From positions 78,612 to 142,611 of the forward strand of contig NZ_JANUXV010000003.1 in the NCBI RefSeq assembly GCF_024814355.1: DNA of 64,000 bases, in the 5' to 3' direction. The position numbers and the translations under genes were made by a program. The notes under the pieces are model-generated. The model was not told the DNA's origin, did not search any database, and worked only from the letters and a program-made list of their open reading frames with translations. Every line of letters begins with the position of its first letter. Within the stretch, counting starts at the first letter, position 1. This document shows, in pieces, positions 1-7,843 of this stretch. The stretch is from Gleimia sp. 6138-11-ORH1. Its GTDB lineage: Bacteria; Actinomycetota; Actinomycetes; Actinomycetales; Actinomycetaceae.

Positions 1-1215
1 TTCCGTCCTCGGACATTTGATCCTGACGATGCCAACTCTTCCCCGGAAGCTGCCCTGGGACGAGCCCAGGAATGGGTGGCGGTAGAACTGGATTTAGGTG
101 AAGGTTTGCAAACCTACTATCGCGATACCAACACAATGCCAAACTGGGCGGGTTCTTGCTGGTACGAGATCCGCTACACTGATCCCAATAACTCGGAGCA
201 GCTTGTTTCTCCAGCTAACGAAGCCTACTGGATGGGGGCGCGTACTCCCGGAGGTGCAGGTGGAACTGACCTGTATGTAGGCGGGGTAGAGCACACGGTT
301 TTGCATCTGCTGTATGCGCGTTTTTGGCATAAGATTCTTTTCGACTTAGGACACGTTTCTTCTTCAGAACCATTCCATAAACTCTTCAACCAAGGGTATG
401 TGATGGCCTATGCTTACGTGGATAGTCGCGGACAGTACGTGCCGGCCGACCAGGTTGAAGGCAGTGAAGAAACCGGTTGGTTCTATCAGGGAGAACCGGT
501 TGAACGTGAATACGGAAAGATGGGGAAGTCCTTAAAGAACTCAGTTACCCCTGATGAAATGTGTGAAACCTACGGGGCAGACACTTTCCGTATTTATGAG
601 ATGGCGATGGGTCCGCTGGAGATTTCTCGCCCGTGGGAGACTCGCGCAGTAGTGGGCGCATACCGTTTCTTACAAAGATTGTGGCGTAACGCGGTGGACG
701 AATACACCGGGGAGCTAACTATCACGGAAGCGGAAGCAGATTTGCCAACGAAGAAACTGGTGGCGCGGACGATCGCTGAGGTAACTGAAGACTATCAGCA
801 GATGCGGTTGAATACAGCGGCTGCGAAAATGATTGTGTTAAATAATCATTTGACTGGTTTAAAGCAGGTTCCGCGTGAGGCTCTTGAACCACTGGTGCTT
901 ATGGTGGCTCCGTTGGCTCCGCACATTGCCGAAGAACTGTGGGCTAAGTTGGGGCATAAGGAATCCTTACTGCGCCAGCCTTTCCCTGTGGTTACTGACG
1001 AATCTTTGCTGGAGGAAGATTCTGTAGTTTGCGTGATTCAAATGAATGGTAAGATCCGCGGACGTTTAGAAGTTTCCCCTAGCATTTCCGAAGCGGATTT
1101 GCAGGAATTAGCGCTTAACTCTGAGGTAGTGCAAAAAGCTTTAGCTGGGCGTGAACCGCTTAAGGTGATTGTGCGCGCTCCGAAGCTAGTTTCGGTTGTG
1201 TTACCTAAGGAATAA
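1..1215 (+). CDS. leuS: Leucyl-tRNA synthetase, C-terminal part (gene cut by window edge)
   Basis: The reading frame is open from base 1, so the N-terminal half lies outside the window; 404 residues are visible. It charges tRNA-Leu in the cytoplasm. The class I signature appears as KMGKS at 517-531, preceded by the catalytic stretch with NWAGSCWYEIRY and the TVLHLLYARFW segment that are typical of bacterial LeuRS, and followed by the anticodon-binding domain (ISRPWETR, VAPLAPHIAEELW). The C-terminal small domain (VIQMNGKIRGRLEVS) is intact. The KMGKS form in place of KMSKS is, as I recall it, usual for actinobacterial LeuRS and is not taken as a defect. It is followed after 9 bases by the epimerase gene, so the two may share a transcript. 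Confidence 0.97.
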   Translation, partial: FRPRTFDPDDANSSPEAALGRAQEWVAVELDLGEGLQTYYRDTNTMPNWAGSCWYEIRYTDPNNSEQLVSPANEAYWMGARTPGGAGGTDLYVGGVEHTVLHLLYARFWHKILFDLGHVSSSEPFHKLFNQGYVMAYAYVDSRGQYVPADQVEGSEETGWFYQGEPVEREYGKMGKSLKNSVTPDEMCETYGADTFRIYEMAMGPLEISRPWETRAVVGAYRFLQRLWRNAVDEYTGELTITEAEADLPTKKLVARTIAEVTEDYQQMRLNTAAAKMIVLNNHLTGLKQVPREALEPLVLMVAPLAPHIAEELWAKLGHKESLLRQPFPVVTDESLLEEDSVVCVIQMNGKIRGRLEVSPSISEADLQELALNSEVVQKALAGREPLKVIVRAPKLVSVVLPKE

Positions 1216-1224
1216 GGGATTTCG

Positions 1225-2319
1225 GTGGCTGACGCATTAACCTATATCGACATATCTTTGCATGATTCGCAAGCGCGAATTTGTACTCGCGGGGCAGTGG
1301 TCACGCAGTGGCTGGTGCCTTCGCGGACAGGCGAGTTTAATCTGATTGACGGTTATGCGTCAGATTCCGAAGTGCTGGCAGGTGACGGTTGTCGCAGTGC
1401 TTTGCTGGCGCCTTGGTCTAACCGGATTGCGGGGGCATCTTATACCTGGCAGGGCAAGTCCACGGAACTGGCTGGTGCGGGTGAGCCGATGCTTGAAGCT
1501 TTGCATGGTTTAGTTTTGGCAGCTGATTTTACCGTAGATATTCACGAAGAAGATTACGTGTCACTGTCCACGGTAGTTAGGGATGAGCATTATCCGGTTC
1601 CGTTTGCGTTGCGCGCTGATTACACGCTGAGTGAAGCAGAGGGCGTTTACGAGTTGAACTTAACTTTAACTGCTGAGAATCTGGGTGAAATTCCGGCTCC
1701 GATTGGCTTGGGTTGGCACCCGTATATTCGTTACGAGGGCGCTCGAAGCGACGCTGAGTTGATTGTGGAAGCAAAAACTCGGATTGAAGTTGATGAAGCA
1801 TTAATCCCGCTTGCCGGTGCAGCTGCTTTCACTGAGTTAGCTGGATTGGAAGCAACTGACACGCAGGCATATATTGAAGAGCTTTCTCAGCTGTGGATCG
1901 GTGACTTGAGTAATTTAGATACGGCGTTTACTGATCTGGTGATTGAAGAAACTAATGGGACTGTGGGGGCTTCTTTATTCCACGCTTCGGGGGCGCGCAC
2001 TGATGTGGTAGCGACTTCACTGCAACCGATACAGACGGGGGTAGGGGTGCTGCATTTTTTCACCGGAGAGCCTTTAGCACAACGTGCAACTGAGTCTTTG
2101 GCGATGGAGTTCTGCCAGTTTATGACCAATGCTTTTAATCGTCCTGAGTGTGAGGACTATTTGCAGGTTTTACCTGGGCAGACCCAAGAAATGTCGGTGA
2201 GTATCTTACATGCGGCAGACCCAGAGACTTCGCACGCTGATGAAACTGAGCTACAGACAACCAGTTTGCCGATTGCAGTATCGGTAGTTGGAGCTGAAAC
2301 TGAGGGGCTAAATGCCTGA
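1225..2319 (+). CDS. Aldose 1-epimerase / galactose mutarotase family protein
   Basis: 364 residues starting at GTG, with AAGGGAT about six bases upstream. The protein shows the galactose-mutarotase fold signatures: LLAPWSNRIAGASYTWQGK near residue 75 (substrate-binding Asn-Arg), HGLV near residue 105, GLGWHPYIR near residue 175 (catalytic-type His), and a late acidic region. These enzymes interconvert alpha and beta anomers of hexoses. Substrate is not certain; some members act on phosphorylated hexoses. It overlaps the next gene by 8 bases, so translation of the two is probably coupled, although a mutarotase and a DNA glycosylase have no obvious joint role. An octamer CGAGGGCG lies inside it at 1734. 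Confidence 0.85.
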   Translation: MADALTYIDISLHDSQARICTRGAVVTQWLVPSRTGEFNLIDGYASDSEVLAGDGCRSALLAPWSNRIAGASYTWQGKSTELAGAGEPMLEALHGLVLAADFTVDIHEEDYVSLSTVVRDEHYPVPFALRADYTLSEAEGVYELNLTLTAENLGEIPAPIGLGWHPYIRYEGARSDAELIVEAKTRIEVDEALIPLAGAAAFTELAGLEATDTQAYIEELSQLWIGDLSNLDTAFTDLVIEETNGTVGASLFHASGARTDVVATSLQPIQTGVGVLHFFTGEPLAQRATESLAMEFCQFMTNAFNRPECEDYLQVLPGQTQEMSVSILHAADPETSHADETELQTTSLPIAVSVVGAETEGLNA

Positions 2320-3136
2320 AGGACACGTTATTCACCGACTTACCGGACGGCTCCTAGCTGAGTTTGGCAGCTACCCGCTTAAAGTGCTTTCCCCGCAGGG
2401 AAGGTTTGCAGATTCTGCTCAGTTACTTGATGGGCAGTCGCTTACGGGGAGTGCGTCTTGGGGAAAGCATATTTTCCTTAAATTTGGGGATGTTCCTGAT
2501 GAGTTAGCACTGTGGCTTCACGTGCATTTGGGTTTATACGGTAAATGGCGTTTTTATCCGTTAGATGCTTTTGGTGATCCTCCGCCGGTGAGAGGTGAAA
2601 TCCGGTTGCGTTTGGTTGGGAAGGACCAGGTGGCGGATCTGTCCGGCCCAACGCGTTGTGCGGTAGTTACGTTTGCGGAAGTCCATCAGGTTTTACGCCG
2701 TTTAGGGCCCGATCCATTGGTAAATCAACCTGCGGACAGAGAACGCTTCATTACTTTAGTGAAGTCTCGTAAACGTGCTATTGGTGAGTTGATTATGGAT
2801 CAGTCAGTAGTGGCTGGCCCGGGTAATATTTACAGGGCTGAGTGCCTTTTTAGGGTGGGGATTTCTCCGTTTAGGAAAGGCGCGAATGTAGCTCAAAGGC
2901 GGATTGGGTTACTGTGGGATGATTTGCGCGCGGGTCTTCTGGACGGGTTAGCAACGGGTTTGATCTCTACCATGCTTCCGCAGGATTTACTGCCAGAGGA
3001 TCCTGCAGATATTGAGGCGCAACGTTTTTACGTTTACCATCGAACCGGGCGTCCCTGTGTTCGTTGCGGCACGGAAATTGCGGAGCAATTGATGCAGAAT
3101 CGGCGTCTCTTTTGGTGTCCGAACTGTCAGCGTTAA
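2312..3136 (+). CDS. nei: Endonuclease VIII-type DNA glycosylase (Fpg/Nei family)
   Basis: 274 residues. The sequence begins MPEGHVIHRL, where Pro2 and Glu3 form the catalytic N-terminus exposed after Met removal. The helix-two-turn-helix segment (MDQSVVAGPGNIYRAECLF, about residues 166-184) and a C-terminal zinc finger with two CxxC pairs (CVRCG and CPNC, about residues 249-272) complete the family architecture. MPEGH rather than MPELP points to the actinobacterial Nei1-like branch, which excises oxidised pyrimidines and cleaves the resulting abasic site in base excision repair. The ribosome site GAGGGGC lies just before the ATG, inside the end of the epimerase gene. It converges with the acetyltransferase gene, overlapping it by 4 bases. 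Confidence 0.92.
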   Translation: MPEGHVIHRLTGRLLAEFGSYPLKVLSPQGRFADSAQLLDGQSLTGSASWGKHIFLKFGDVPDELALWLHVHLGLYGKWRFYPLDAFGDPPPVRGEIRLRLVGKDQVADLSGPTRCAVVTFAEVHQVLRRLGPDPLVNQPADRERFITLVKSRKRAIGELIMDQSVVAGPGNIYRAECLFRVGISPFRKGANVAQRRIGLLWDDLRAGLLDGLATGLISTMLPQDLLPEDPADIEAQRFYVYHRTGRPCVRCGTEIAEQLMQNRRLFWCPNCQR

Positions 3137-3633
3137 GCTTCGTTTTCGATGAATCCCAGTGACGTGTATAGCTGCGCTGCGGGCGCAGCTTCATGTAGGT
3201 CTACTCGCAGGCTAATTGAATCGTAGCCAGCTTTCTTTACGCGCAGAGCAATTTCTCCGACTAAAGCTGTGGCGATCCCCTGTCCGCGGTGGGCGGGGTC
3301 TACCATCAGGTCAGTGATAATGGGAGTGTCATCGGGGAGGTCTTCCCAGGGGCTGGTGACAGTAAGTAATATAGCGCCCACTAACTTTCCATTAAGCCAT
3401 GCGCCGACGAAAGAGTTATCTAAGGGTTTACCGAATTCACCGTTAAAGGCCATGCGCATTTCCTCTACGGCTTCTAATAGGTCTTCGGCAGTGAAGCGGT
3501 GATCGTAGGCAGCTAGGTAGAGGGACGCTAACGCGGGAATATCGTAGCGGGTTAAAGTAGCCAGCTCGATTCCCTCTGGTCGTTCAATATCGACCAGTTT
3601 ATTCAACTTTGAATGCAGTGTGAGCTGTGACAT
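3133..3633 (-). CDS. GNAT family N-acetyltransferase
   Basis: 166 residues with a GNAT fold. Motif A reads MVDPAHRGQGIATALV at about residues 110-125, with the acetyl-CoA pyrophosphate-binding RGQGIA core. The C-terminal motif B region (AAPAAQLYTSLGFIENEA) carries the usual LYxxxGF. Acyl-CoA is the expected donor; the acceptor cannot be read from the sequence. The N-terminal region (ASLYLAAYDHRFTAEDLLEAVEEMR) has no recognised extra domain. It stands alone on the minus strand, tail-to-tail with nei and 60 bases from cysE. Confidence 0.85.
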   Translation of the reverse strand: MSQLTLHSKLNKLVDIERPEGIELATLTRYDIPALASLYLAAYDHRFTAEDLLEAVEEMRMAFNGEFGKPLDNSFVGAWLNGKLVGAILLTVTSPWEDLPDDTPIITDLMVDPAHRGQGIATALVGEIALRVKKAGYDSISLRVDLHEAAPAAQLYTSLGFIENEA

Positions 3634-3693
3634 ACCCTCAGTCTACCTGATAGTAACGTCACTCACACCGCAAATCGGTGAAGCCGCCAGAGG

Positions 3694-4278
3694 TCAGATG
3701 AATAAAGTGGGATCTACAATCAAATCAGCTGCACGGCTTTCTTCACAAAGAGGTTTATTCGCAGCCGGAATCCCAATTGCCACGTGTTCAGCAGGAACGT
3801 CTTTAACAACCACCGCATTAGCACCAATTTTAGAACTGTCACCAACCGTTATCGGCCCGAGGATTTTCGCTCCCGCTCCGATCATCACGTGAGAGCCAAC
3901 TGTGGGATGGCGTTTGCCTTTAACCATCGCTACGCCACCTAAAGTGACTCCGTGGAAGATAACTACATCTTCACCCACTACGGCAGTTTCTCCAATTACC
4001 ACGCCGGTACCGTGGTCGATAAAAACTCGCCTGCCCAGTTCAGCCCCCGGATGAATATCTATCCCCGTATGGGAACGTGAAATAGAAGAAATAACTCTTG
4101 CTAAAGTCCGGAAACCTTTGTACCACAGATTATGGGCGATCCGATGCGCCCAGATTGCATGCACGCCAGGATACGCTAAAGCAACCTCCCATTTTGAGGT
4201 TGCGGCAGGGTCGCGGTGCCGGGCATTTGTTAAATCCTCTTTAGCTAAAGCAAAAAAGGACATTCCAGAGTCGTGCAT
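3694..4278 (-). CDS. cysE: Serine O-acetyltransferase
   Basis: 194 residues, the short bacterial form. It transfers acetyl from acetyl-CoA to L-serine, the committed step of cysteine synthesis. The left-handed beta-helix hexapeptide repeats are clear: [25 protein letters not shown], then [12 protein letters not shown] and [22 protein letters not shown], with the catalytic His in the DHGTG segment near residue 89 and the GGV/KRHP loop that binds CoA. The C-terminal tail ends in VDPTLFI; in this family a terminal Ile inserts into the CysK active site to form the cysteine synthase complex. It sits 30 bases downstream of cysK with its own AAGGAT ribosome site, as the last gene of yigZ-cysK-cysE. 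Confidence 0.95.
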   Translation of the reverse strand: MHDSGMSFFALAKEDLTNARHRDPAATSKWEVALAYPGVHAIWAHRIAHNLWYKGFRTLARVISSISRSHTGIDIHPGAELGRRVFIDHGTGVVIGETAVVGEDVVIFHGVTLGGVAMVKGKRHPTVGSHVMIGAGAKILGPITVGDSSKIGANAVVVKDVPAEHVAIGIPAANKPLCEESRAADLIVDPTLFI

Positions 4279-4308
4279 AAGAATCCTTAAGTAAGCAAAG
4301 AATAATCT

Positions 4309-5241
4309 TTATTCAGCAAAATGTGACCACAGGGGAGTAGACAGGTACCGTTCACCCGTATCAGGCAGAACCGTCACAATAGTTTTACCAGCATTTTCCG
4401 GGCGGGAAGCTAACTGGGCGGCTCCCCAAAGGGCTGCTCCTGCTGATATGCCCACCAAAAGCCCTTCTTCAGCAGCAGCGCGGCGCGCAAACTCTAAAGC
4501 AGCTTCAGTAGGGGCTTGGAGGACCTCATCTAAGATTTCCCGATCTAAGTTCTGCGGAATAAAGTTAGCCCCGATTCCCTGGATCCCATGTGGGCCAGCT
4601 TGACCTGTGGAAAGCAACGGAGAATCAGCTGGTTCGATCGCAACAACTTGTAAATCTGGTTGCATTTTCTTTAAGAATCCACCTGCTCCAGAAATAGTTC
4701 CACCGGTGCCAACTCCCGCAACTAAAATATCTACTTTACCGCCAGTGGCTTCCCAAATTTCTTTACCGGTATTAGCAGTGTGGGTGGCTGGGTTTGCCGG
4801 ATTTACAAACTGTGAGGCTAAAACGGCGCCCTCGGAATTGGCGACTAACTCTTCGGCAGCTGCCACGGCTCCTTGCATTCCAAGTTTCGGGTCGGTGAGA
4901 ATCAACTCGGCACCAAAAGCGCGCATTAAAACCCGGCGTTCAATGCTCATCGAAGAGGGCATGCAGATAACTACTTGGTAGCCGCGAGCCGCACCGACCA
5001 TCGCTAAAGCAACTCCAGTATTTCCCGAGGTCGCTTCGACAATCTTCCCTCCGGCTAAAAGCTGTCCCGACGCTTCTGCAGCATCAACAATCGCTACCGC
5101 GATCCGGTCTTTTACAGAAGAAGCAGGGTTGAAAGACTCTAATTTAGCCAATACGGTAGCCTGCTGATCGGTGACTCGGTTAATCCGCACCAGCGGAGTG
5201 TTGCCAATCGTTTCCGTAATATTATTTGCAATCAGTGACAC
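4309..5241 (-). CDS. cysK: Cysteine synthase A (O-acetylserine sulfhydrylase)
   Basis: 310 residues, full length. It converts O-acetylserine and sulfide to cysteine using PLP. The Schiff-base lysine is Lys44 in SSVKDR; TSGNTG at residues 71-76 binds the substrate carboxylate, and GTGGTISG near residue 178 binds the PLP phosphate. The start is GTG with AAGGAG seven bases upstream, at the very end of the upstream yigZ gene (14-base gap). The operon order cysK-cysE matches the product and substrate flow. It contains one CGAGGGCG octamer at 4827. Confidence 0.96.
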   Translation of the reverse strand: MSLIANNITETIGNTPLVRINRVTDQQATVLAKLESFNPASSVKDRIAVAIVDAAEASGQLLAGGKIVEATSGNTGVALAMVGAARGYQVVICMPSSMSIERRVLMRAFGAELILTDPKLGMQGAVAAAEELVANSEGAVLASQFVNPANPATHTANTGKEIWEATGGKVDILVAGVGTGGTISGAGGFLKKMQPDLQVVAIEPADSPLLSTGQAGPHGIQGIGANFIPQNLDREILDEVLQAPTEAALEFARRAAAEEGLLVGISAGAALWGAAQLASRPENAGKTIVTVLPDTGERYLSTPLWSHFAE

Positions 5242-5255
5242 AGTTATCTCCTTGG

Positions 5256-5894
5256 CTAGTTTTCAAGTGGGACAGCTACCACGGTTGGAGGAAGTTCTTC
5301 GGGCGTGACCGCCCCCGTAGTAATAGAACCAACAAGCGCTTGAAATTCTTCCACATTTTCAGGTGGGATAGCACACAGAATCCGCGCGTATTCGTCGTAT
5401 TCCAAACCAGTAATTTCAATCCCGCGGGAACGTAAGTCTGCTTCTACACGTCCGGCGGTGGCATGTGGGCAGGGAAGTACCCACTGCGTCATAGTTTTAA
5501 GTTCAACCAACTGGGCTAAAGCTAAGGCCTCTGAAACGCTAGTTGAGTAGGCTCTTACCAGGCCGCCAGCTCCTAAGAGGATCCCCCCAAAATAGCGGGT
5601 GACTACCGCAGTGACGTTAACTAGTTGGTTACGTAATAGCACGTCTAACATGGGCATGCCAGCTGTGCCTGAGGGTTCGCCATCGTCATTTGAGTGACCT
5701 ATTTCGTTTAGTCCCTCAGGTTTAACTACAAAGGCTGAGCAGTTGTGACGGGCATCTGGATATTCTTCACGCACCGTGGCAATTAGCTGGCGCGCAGCAG
5801 CTTCGGTAGGCGTATAGGCTAGGGTAGTGATAAACCGGGAACGCTGGATTTCGATTTCATTGCGAATCCAGGTGCCAGCTTTAACGCTCCGCAT
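5256..5894 (-). CDS. YigZ/IMPACT family protein
   Basis: 212 residues. The N-terminal half matches the UPF0029/IMPACT fold: [20 protein letters not shown], then [27 protein letters not shown] at about residues 75-90 and [21 protein letters not shown] at about 102-122. The C-terminal ~70 residues form the DUF1949-type alpha/beta domain. In eukaryotes IMPACT modulates translation control; bacterial YigZ function is not settled. It is the first gene of an apparent operon with cysK and cysE, separated by 14 bases. The promoter should lie in 5895-6000, where I see no strong consensus. Confidence 0.88.
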   Translation of the reverse strand: MRSVKAGTWIRNEIEIQRSRFITTLAYTPTEAAARQLIATVREEYPDARHNCSAFVVKPEGLNEIGHSNDDGEPSGTAGMPMLDVLLRNQLVNVTAVVTRYFGGILLGAGGLVRAYSTSVSEALALAQLVELKTMTQWVLPCPHATAGRVEADLRSRGIEITGLEYDEYARILCAIPPENVEEFQALVGSITTGAVTPEELPPTVVAVPLEN

Positions 5895-6128
5895 TTACTA
5901 CTCCTTAGCTTGACTATCTTTTCTAATAGTCGCACGGTTTTACTAGTTTTGTAACCTGAGCTATCGGTTTCATATCTAGTGTGATTGGTGGTATCCTGGA
6001 TAGGTTGCGTAAACGCGGTAAATATCACAGCGTATTTTGGTGGGTTTAACTGGAAATTCCAGGGCTAAACATGGCAAAGTAATCTGTGGCAAGTTAATTA
6101 TTTTCTATTCTGTGAAGGAGTGGCGGCT

Positions 6129-6299
6129 ATGGCAGTGCCAAAGCGTAAAATGTCTCGGTCGAACACCCGCACTCGCCGGTCTAGCTGGAAGGCTGAGCTG
6201 ACTGAGCTCGTCACCATCCGCGTACAGGGCCGTGAAGTTCGAGTGCCTCGTCGTTTGGCTAAGGCTTACAAGACCGGTCTGATCTCTGTCGAAGGCTGA
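6129..6299 (+). CDS. rpmF: 50S ribosomal protein L32, zinc-free type
   Basis: A 56-residue gene. The protein starts [20 protein letters not shown] and ends [16 protein letters not shown]. The MAVPKRKxSRSxxRxRR N-terminus identifies L32 of the large ribosomal subunit. The two CxxC pairs found in zinc-binding L32 are absent; the central part instead reads [18 protein letters not shown], as I recall for mycobacterial L32. A ribosome site GAAGGAG lies 10 bases upstream. No Zur-like palindrome is visible upstream, so it is probably the housekeeping copy. A strong terminator follows at 6318. Confidence 0.95.
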   Translation: MAVPKRKMSRSNTRTRRSSWKAELTELVTIRVQGREVRVPRRLAKAYKTGLISVEG

Positions 6300-6317
6300 G
6301 TTAATCTGACTTAAAAA

Positions 6318-6347
6318 GTGGCGACCCCGCAAGGGGTCGCCACTTTT
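6318..6347 (+). terminator. Rho-independent terminator of rpmF
   Basis: Perfect 11-bp stem GTGGCGACCCC (6318-6328) and GGGGTCGCCAC (6333-6343) around a GCAA loop, followed by TTTTG. AAAAA directly before the stem can extend pairing with the T run. Confidence 0.9.
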
Positions 6348-6536
6348 GTGTTTCTAGGTCCAGGTTGCTGAGCGTTTACCGGTTTTGGGGCTTCGAGGGT
6401 GTACGCGCTTACTGAGAATACGGTTTTCCTTGATAAATGAGCGAAAAACCGGAGCTGAAATTACGTCATCGCAGGGCCCTGGCAAATCACGCTAGAACCT
6501 GCTCGGTTTGTTTTTATGCGCTGTTTGTTTTTGAAG

Positions 6537-6584
6537 GCGCTGTGGGTTTTGAATGCGCTGTGGGTTTTGAATGCGCTGTGGCGG
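6537..6584. repeat. 18-bp tandem repeat, about 2.5 copies
   Basis: The unit GCGCTGTGGGTTTTGAAT occupies 6537-6554 and 6555-6572, with a third partial copy GCGCTGTGGCGG from 6573. A looser related segment (GCGCTGTTTGTTTTTGAA) lies just before it at about 6519. A spurious frame across it reads GFECAVGFECAV. Confidence 0.85.
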
Positions 6585-6708
6585 GGGTGCTAACAGGGCT
6601 GCGCCCAACTTGGTCTACGCATCCTCGTCGCCCTCGGCAAACTGGGGGCTGTGCCCAACGTGGCTTTCGCGCCCTCCTTACCCGCATCCTCGGCCCTCGG
6701 CAAACCGG

Positions 6709-6741
6709 TTTTAGTATAATTTCTGCGAAATTGTACTAAAA
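6709..6741. repeat. 33-bp palindrome, copy 1
   Basis: Left arm TTTTAGTATAATTT, spacer CTGCG, right arm AAATTGTACTAAAA. The arms pair with one mismatch. The right arm and spacer are identical in the second copy 29 bases downstream. Confidence 0.85.
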
Positions 6742-6770
6742 TGGTGCAGTTTGGCGGGTTTTCGGGGGCG

Positions 6771-6803
6771 TTTTAGTACATTTTCTGCGAAATTGTACTA
6801 AAA
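6771..6803. repeat. 33-bp palindrome, copy 2
   Basis: Left arm TTTTAGTACATTTT, spacer CTGCG, right arm AAATTGTACTAAAA. The one arm mismatch is at a different position from that in copy 1, so each copy has decayed independently in the left arm only. Confidence 0.85.
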
Positions 6804-6857
6804 CGCTTAACGCGAACCCGCTCAGGCAGTTAGGTGTAGCGGACGAAAACATGCCCT

Positions 6858-7067
6858 GTGTGTTTTTTATGCCCTGTCTGTTCTTCTCCCATGCTCCGCA
6901 ACGGGCGCGCTTTCAACTCCAAACCGTGCTGGTTATGCGGCGAACGCAAGCTTAGTTCCCGTTGGAGTTACCGCACTAAAACACACTTCCTATCCGCATC
7001 CTTCACCTTCATCCTCACAAAAATCACATACGCAGAGATGCCAGGACGGGGGCGGACCAGAAGGTGA
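6858..7067 (+). pseudogene. Remnant of a zinc-ribbon IS transposase (IS256/IS1249-like N-terminus)
   Basis: A 69-codon frame reads CPVCSSPMLRNGRA near its start, then CWLCGERKLSSRW, and ends ITYAEMPGRGRTRR. A CPxCxxxMxxNG start followed by a second cysteine pair and a later AEMPGxGRTxRR segment is the layout I associate with the N-terminal zinc-ribbon and linker of IS1249-like transposases of Actinobacteria. No catalytic DDE part follows: the frame ends at 7067 and the next bases do not continue the family. No terminal inverted repeats or target duplication could be recognised. The assignment rests on pattern memory only; a random cysteine-rich frame is the alternative. Confidence 0.45.
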
Positions 7068-7420
7068 AAACCTACTCAAATAAACCAACAATGACGCCTC
7101 CGGGAAATGCGCCAACCACGCGGGGGCGTAAGGCTACTTAAGCGTGCAGTTTTCATTGCCGAAACCGCGCAGAAAAACTTGCATTTAACAGCTGCGCGCA
7201 AGAGGTTGGTGGCTGCGTATGCGTGCGTGGCACCGACTACCCCCACGAAAATAACTACTTAAAGTTTGAATCATCAACCATTTTTTCCTACAGCCCTGCT
7301 TTGTCATAGATTCCGACGCTGTGCGGACTGAACAGTTCTGTTCACATGGTGGAATAGTTTGGAAAAGTCTCCATAAAAATCAAATAATGGAAATGTCAAA
7401 AAACGAAAGAAGAAAGTAAA

Positions 7421-7501
7421 ATGCGTGTTGGCGTTCTGATGCAACATCTTCTGACGGGAACCCTTCTTGTTGCCTCGGTCCTGGGGGGGATTAAACTCTG
7501 A
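7421..7501 (+). other. Possible signal-peptide fragment (26 codons)
   Basis: ATG preceded by AGAAGAAAG encodes MRVGVLMQHLLTGTLLVASV followed by LGGIKL and a stop. It has a hydrophobic core typical of an export signal. A run of seven G bases lies near its end at about 7483-7489, a natural slip site, but neither alternative frame continues for long. It may be the 5' stub of the secreted toxin whose C-terminal tip is at 7607-7843. Confidence 0.35.
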
Positions 7502-7606
7502 AGGAGATTCAGAGTAACCTTTTAATCGAACTCGTCCATGTCAGCCACAGTCTTTGCCGATAGAAACCTTTTCTATTAGTGCTACAACTGACGGAAACTC
7601 TATCCT

Positions 7607-7843
7607 ATGTGCCGGCGGGTCAATGTTTCCTCAACGTTTATACGTACGGGGGCAAGTAGCGTCATTGATTTGGGAAGATTCACCGTAAAAAGAGGGGCTG
7701 CTCGCTATGAACAAAGAGGGCAAGCATATCGCATCGAGAAAGACCATTCAGGTCATGGTGGCACAGCCTGGAAACTATATGATCCCAGGGGAAGACGCGT
7801 AGCCTCATTAACACCAAGTGGATACATCTTAAGGATTGACTGA
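7607..7843 (+). pseudogene. C-terminal tip of a polymorphic toxin (orphan toxin domain)
   Basis: 78 codons. The last ~45 residues (YRIEKDHSGHGGTAWKLYDP, then RRVASLTPSGYILRID) resemble the end of CdiA/Rhs-type RNase toxin domains, where a GHGGxxWKxxDxxGxRxxxL motif precedes a short charged C-terminus. The first ~25 residues (MCRRVNVSSTFIRTGASS) look like read-in rather than protein. Upstream in the same frame there are stops at 7523, 7577 and 7589, so no delivery or repeat region is attached. Stop codon TGA overlaps the ATG of the next gene by one base, the tight coupling usual for toxin-immunity pairs. It is either a decayed toxin or an orphan C-terminal cassette. Confidence 0.45.

Larger units (their letters stand above)
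6350..7420. other. About 1.1 kb without an intact gene: repeats, palindromes, IS remnant
   Basis: Between the rpmF terminator and the toxin-like remnant I find no credible complete gene. It holds an 18-bp tandem repeat (6537-6584), a degenerate ~50-60 bp duplication (about 6599-6708) containing CCCTCGGCAAAC twice, two near-identical 33-bp palindromes (6709-6741 and 6771-6803) and an insertion-sequence transposase fragment (6858-7067). From about 7140 to 7260 one frame reads KRAVFIAETAQKNLHLTAARKRLVAA, which may be decayed coding sequence of unknown origin. The patch looks like accumulated debris in an otherwise dense chromosome. Confidence 0.7.

Noticed and set aside
517..531. KMGKS in LeuRS as a mutated KMSKS motif
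   Set aside because: This form is, to my knowledge, normal in actinobacterial LeuRS.
6129..6299. Zinc-free L32 as a possible zinc-starvation paralogue
   Set aside because: I recall the cysteine-less form as the ordinary housekeeping L32 in several Actinobacteria, and no Zur-like site is visible upstream.
6437..6739. 100-codon frame on the plus strand in the repeat region
   Set aside because: It runs through the 18-bp tandem (reads GFECAVGFECAV) and a palindrome, has no ribosome site and no protein-like composition.
7330..7343. GAACAG-TT-CTGTTC as a LexA box
   Set aside because: The actinobacterial SOS box needs GAAC-N4-GTTC; here the spacing is N6, and the neighbours are not SOS genes.
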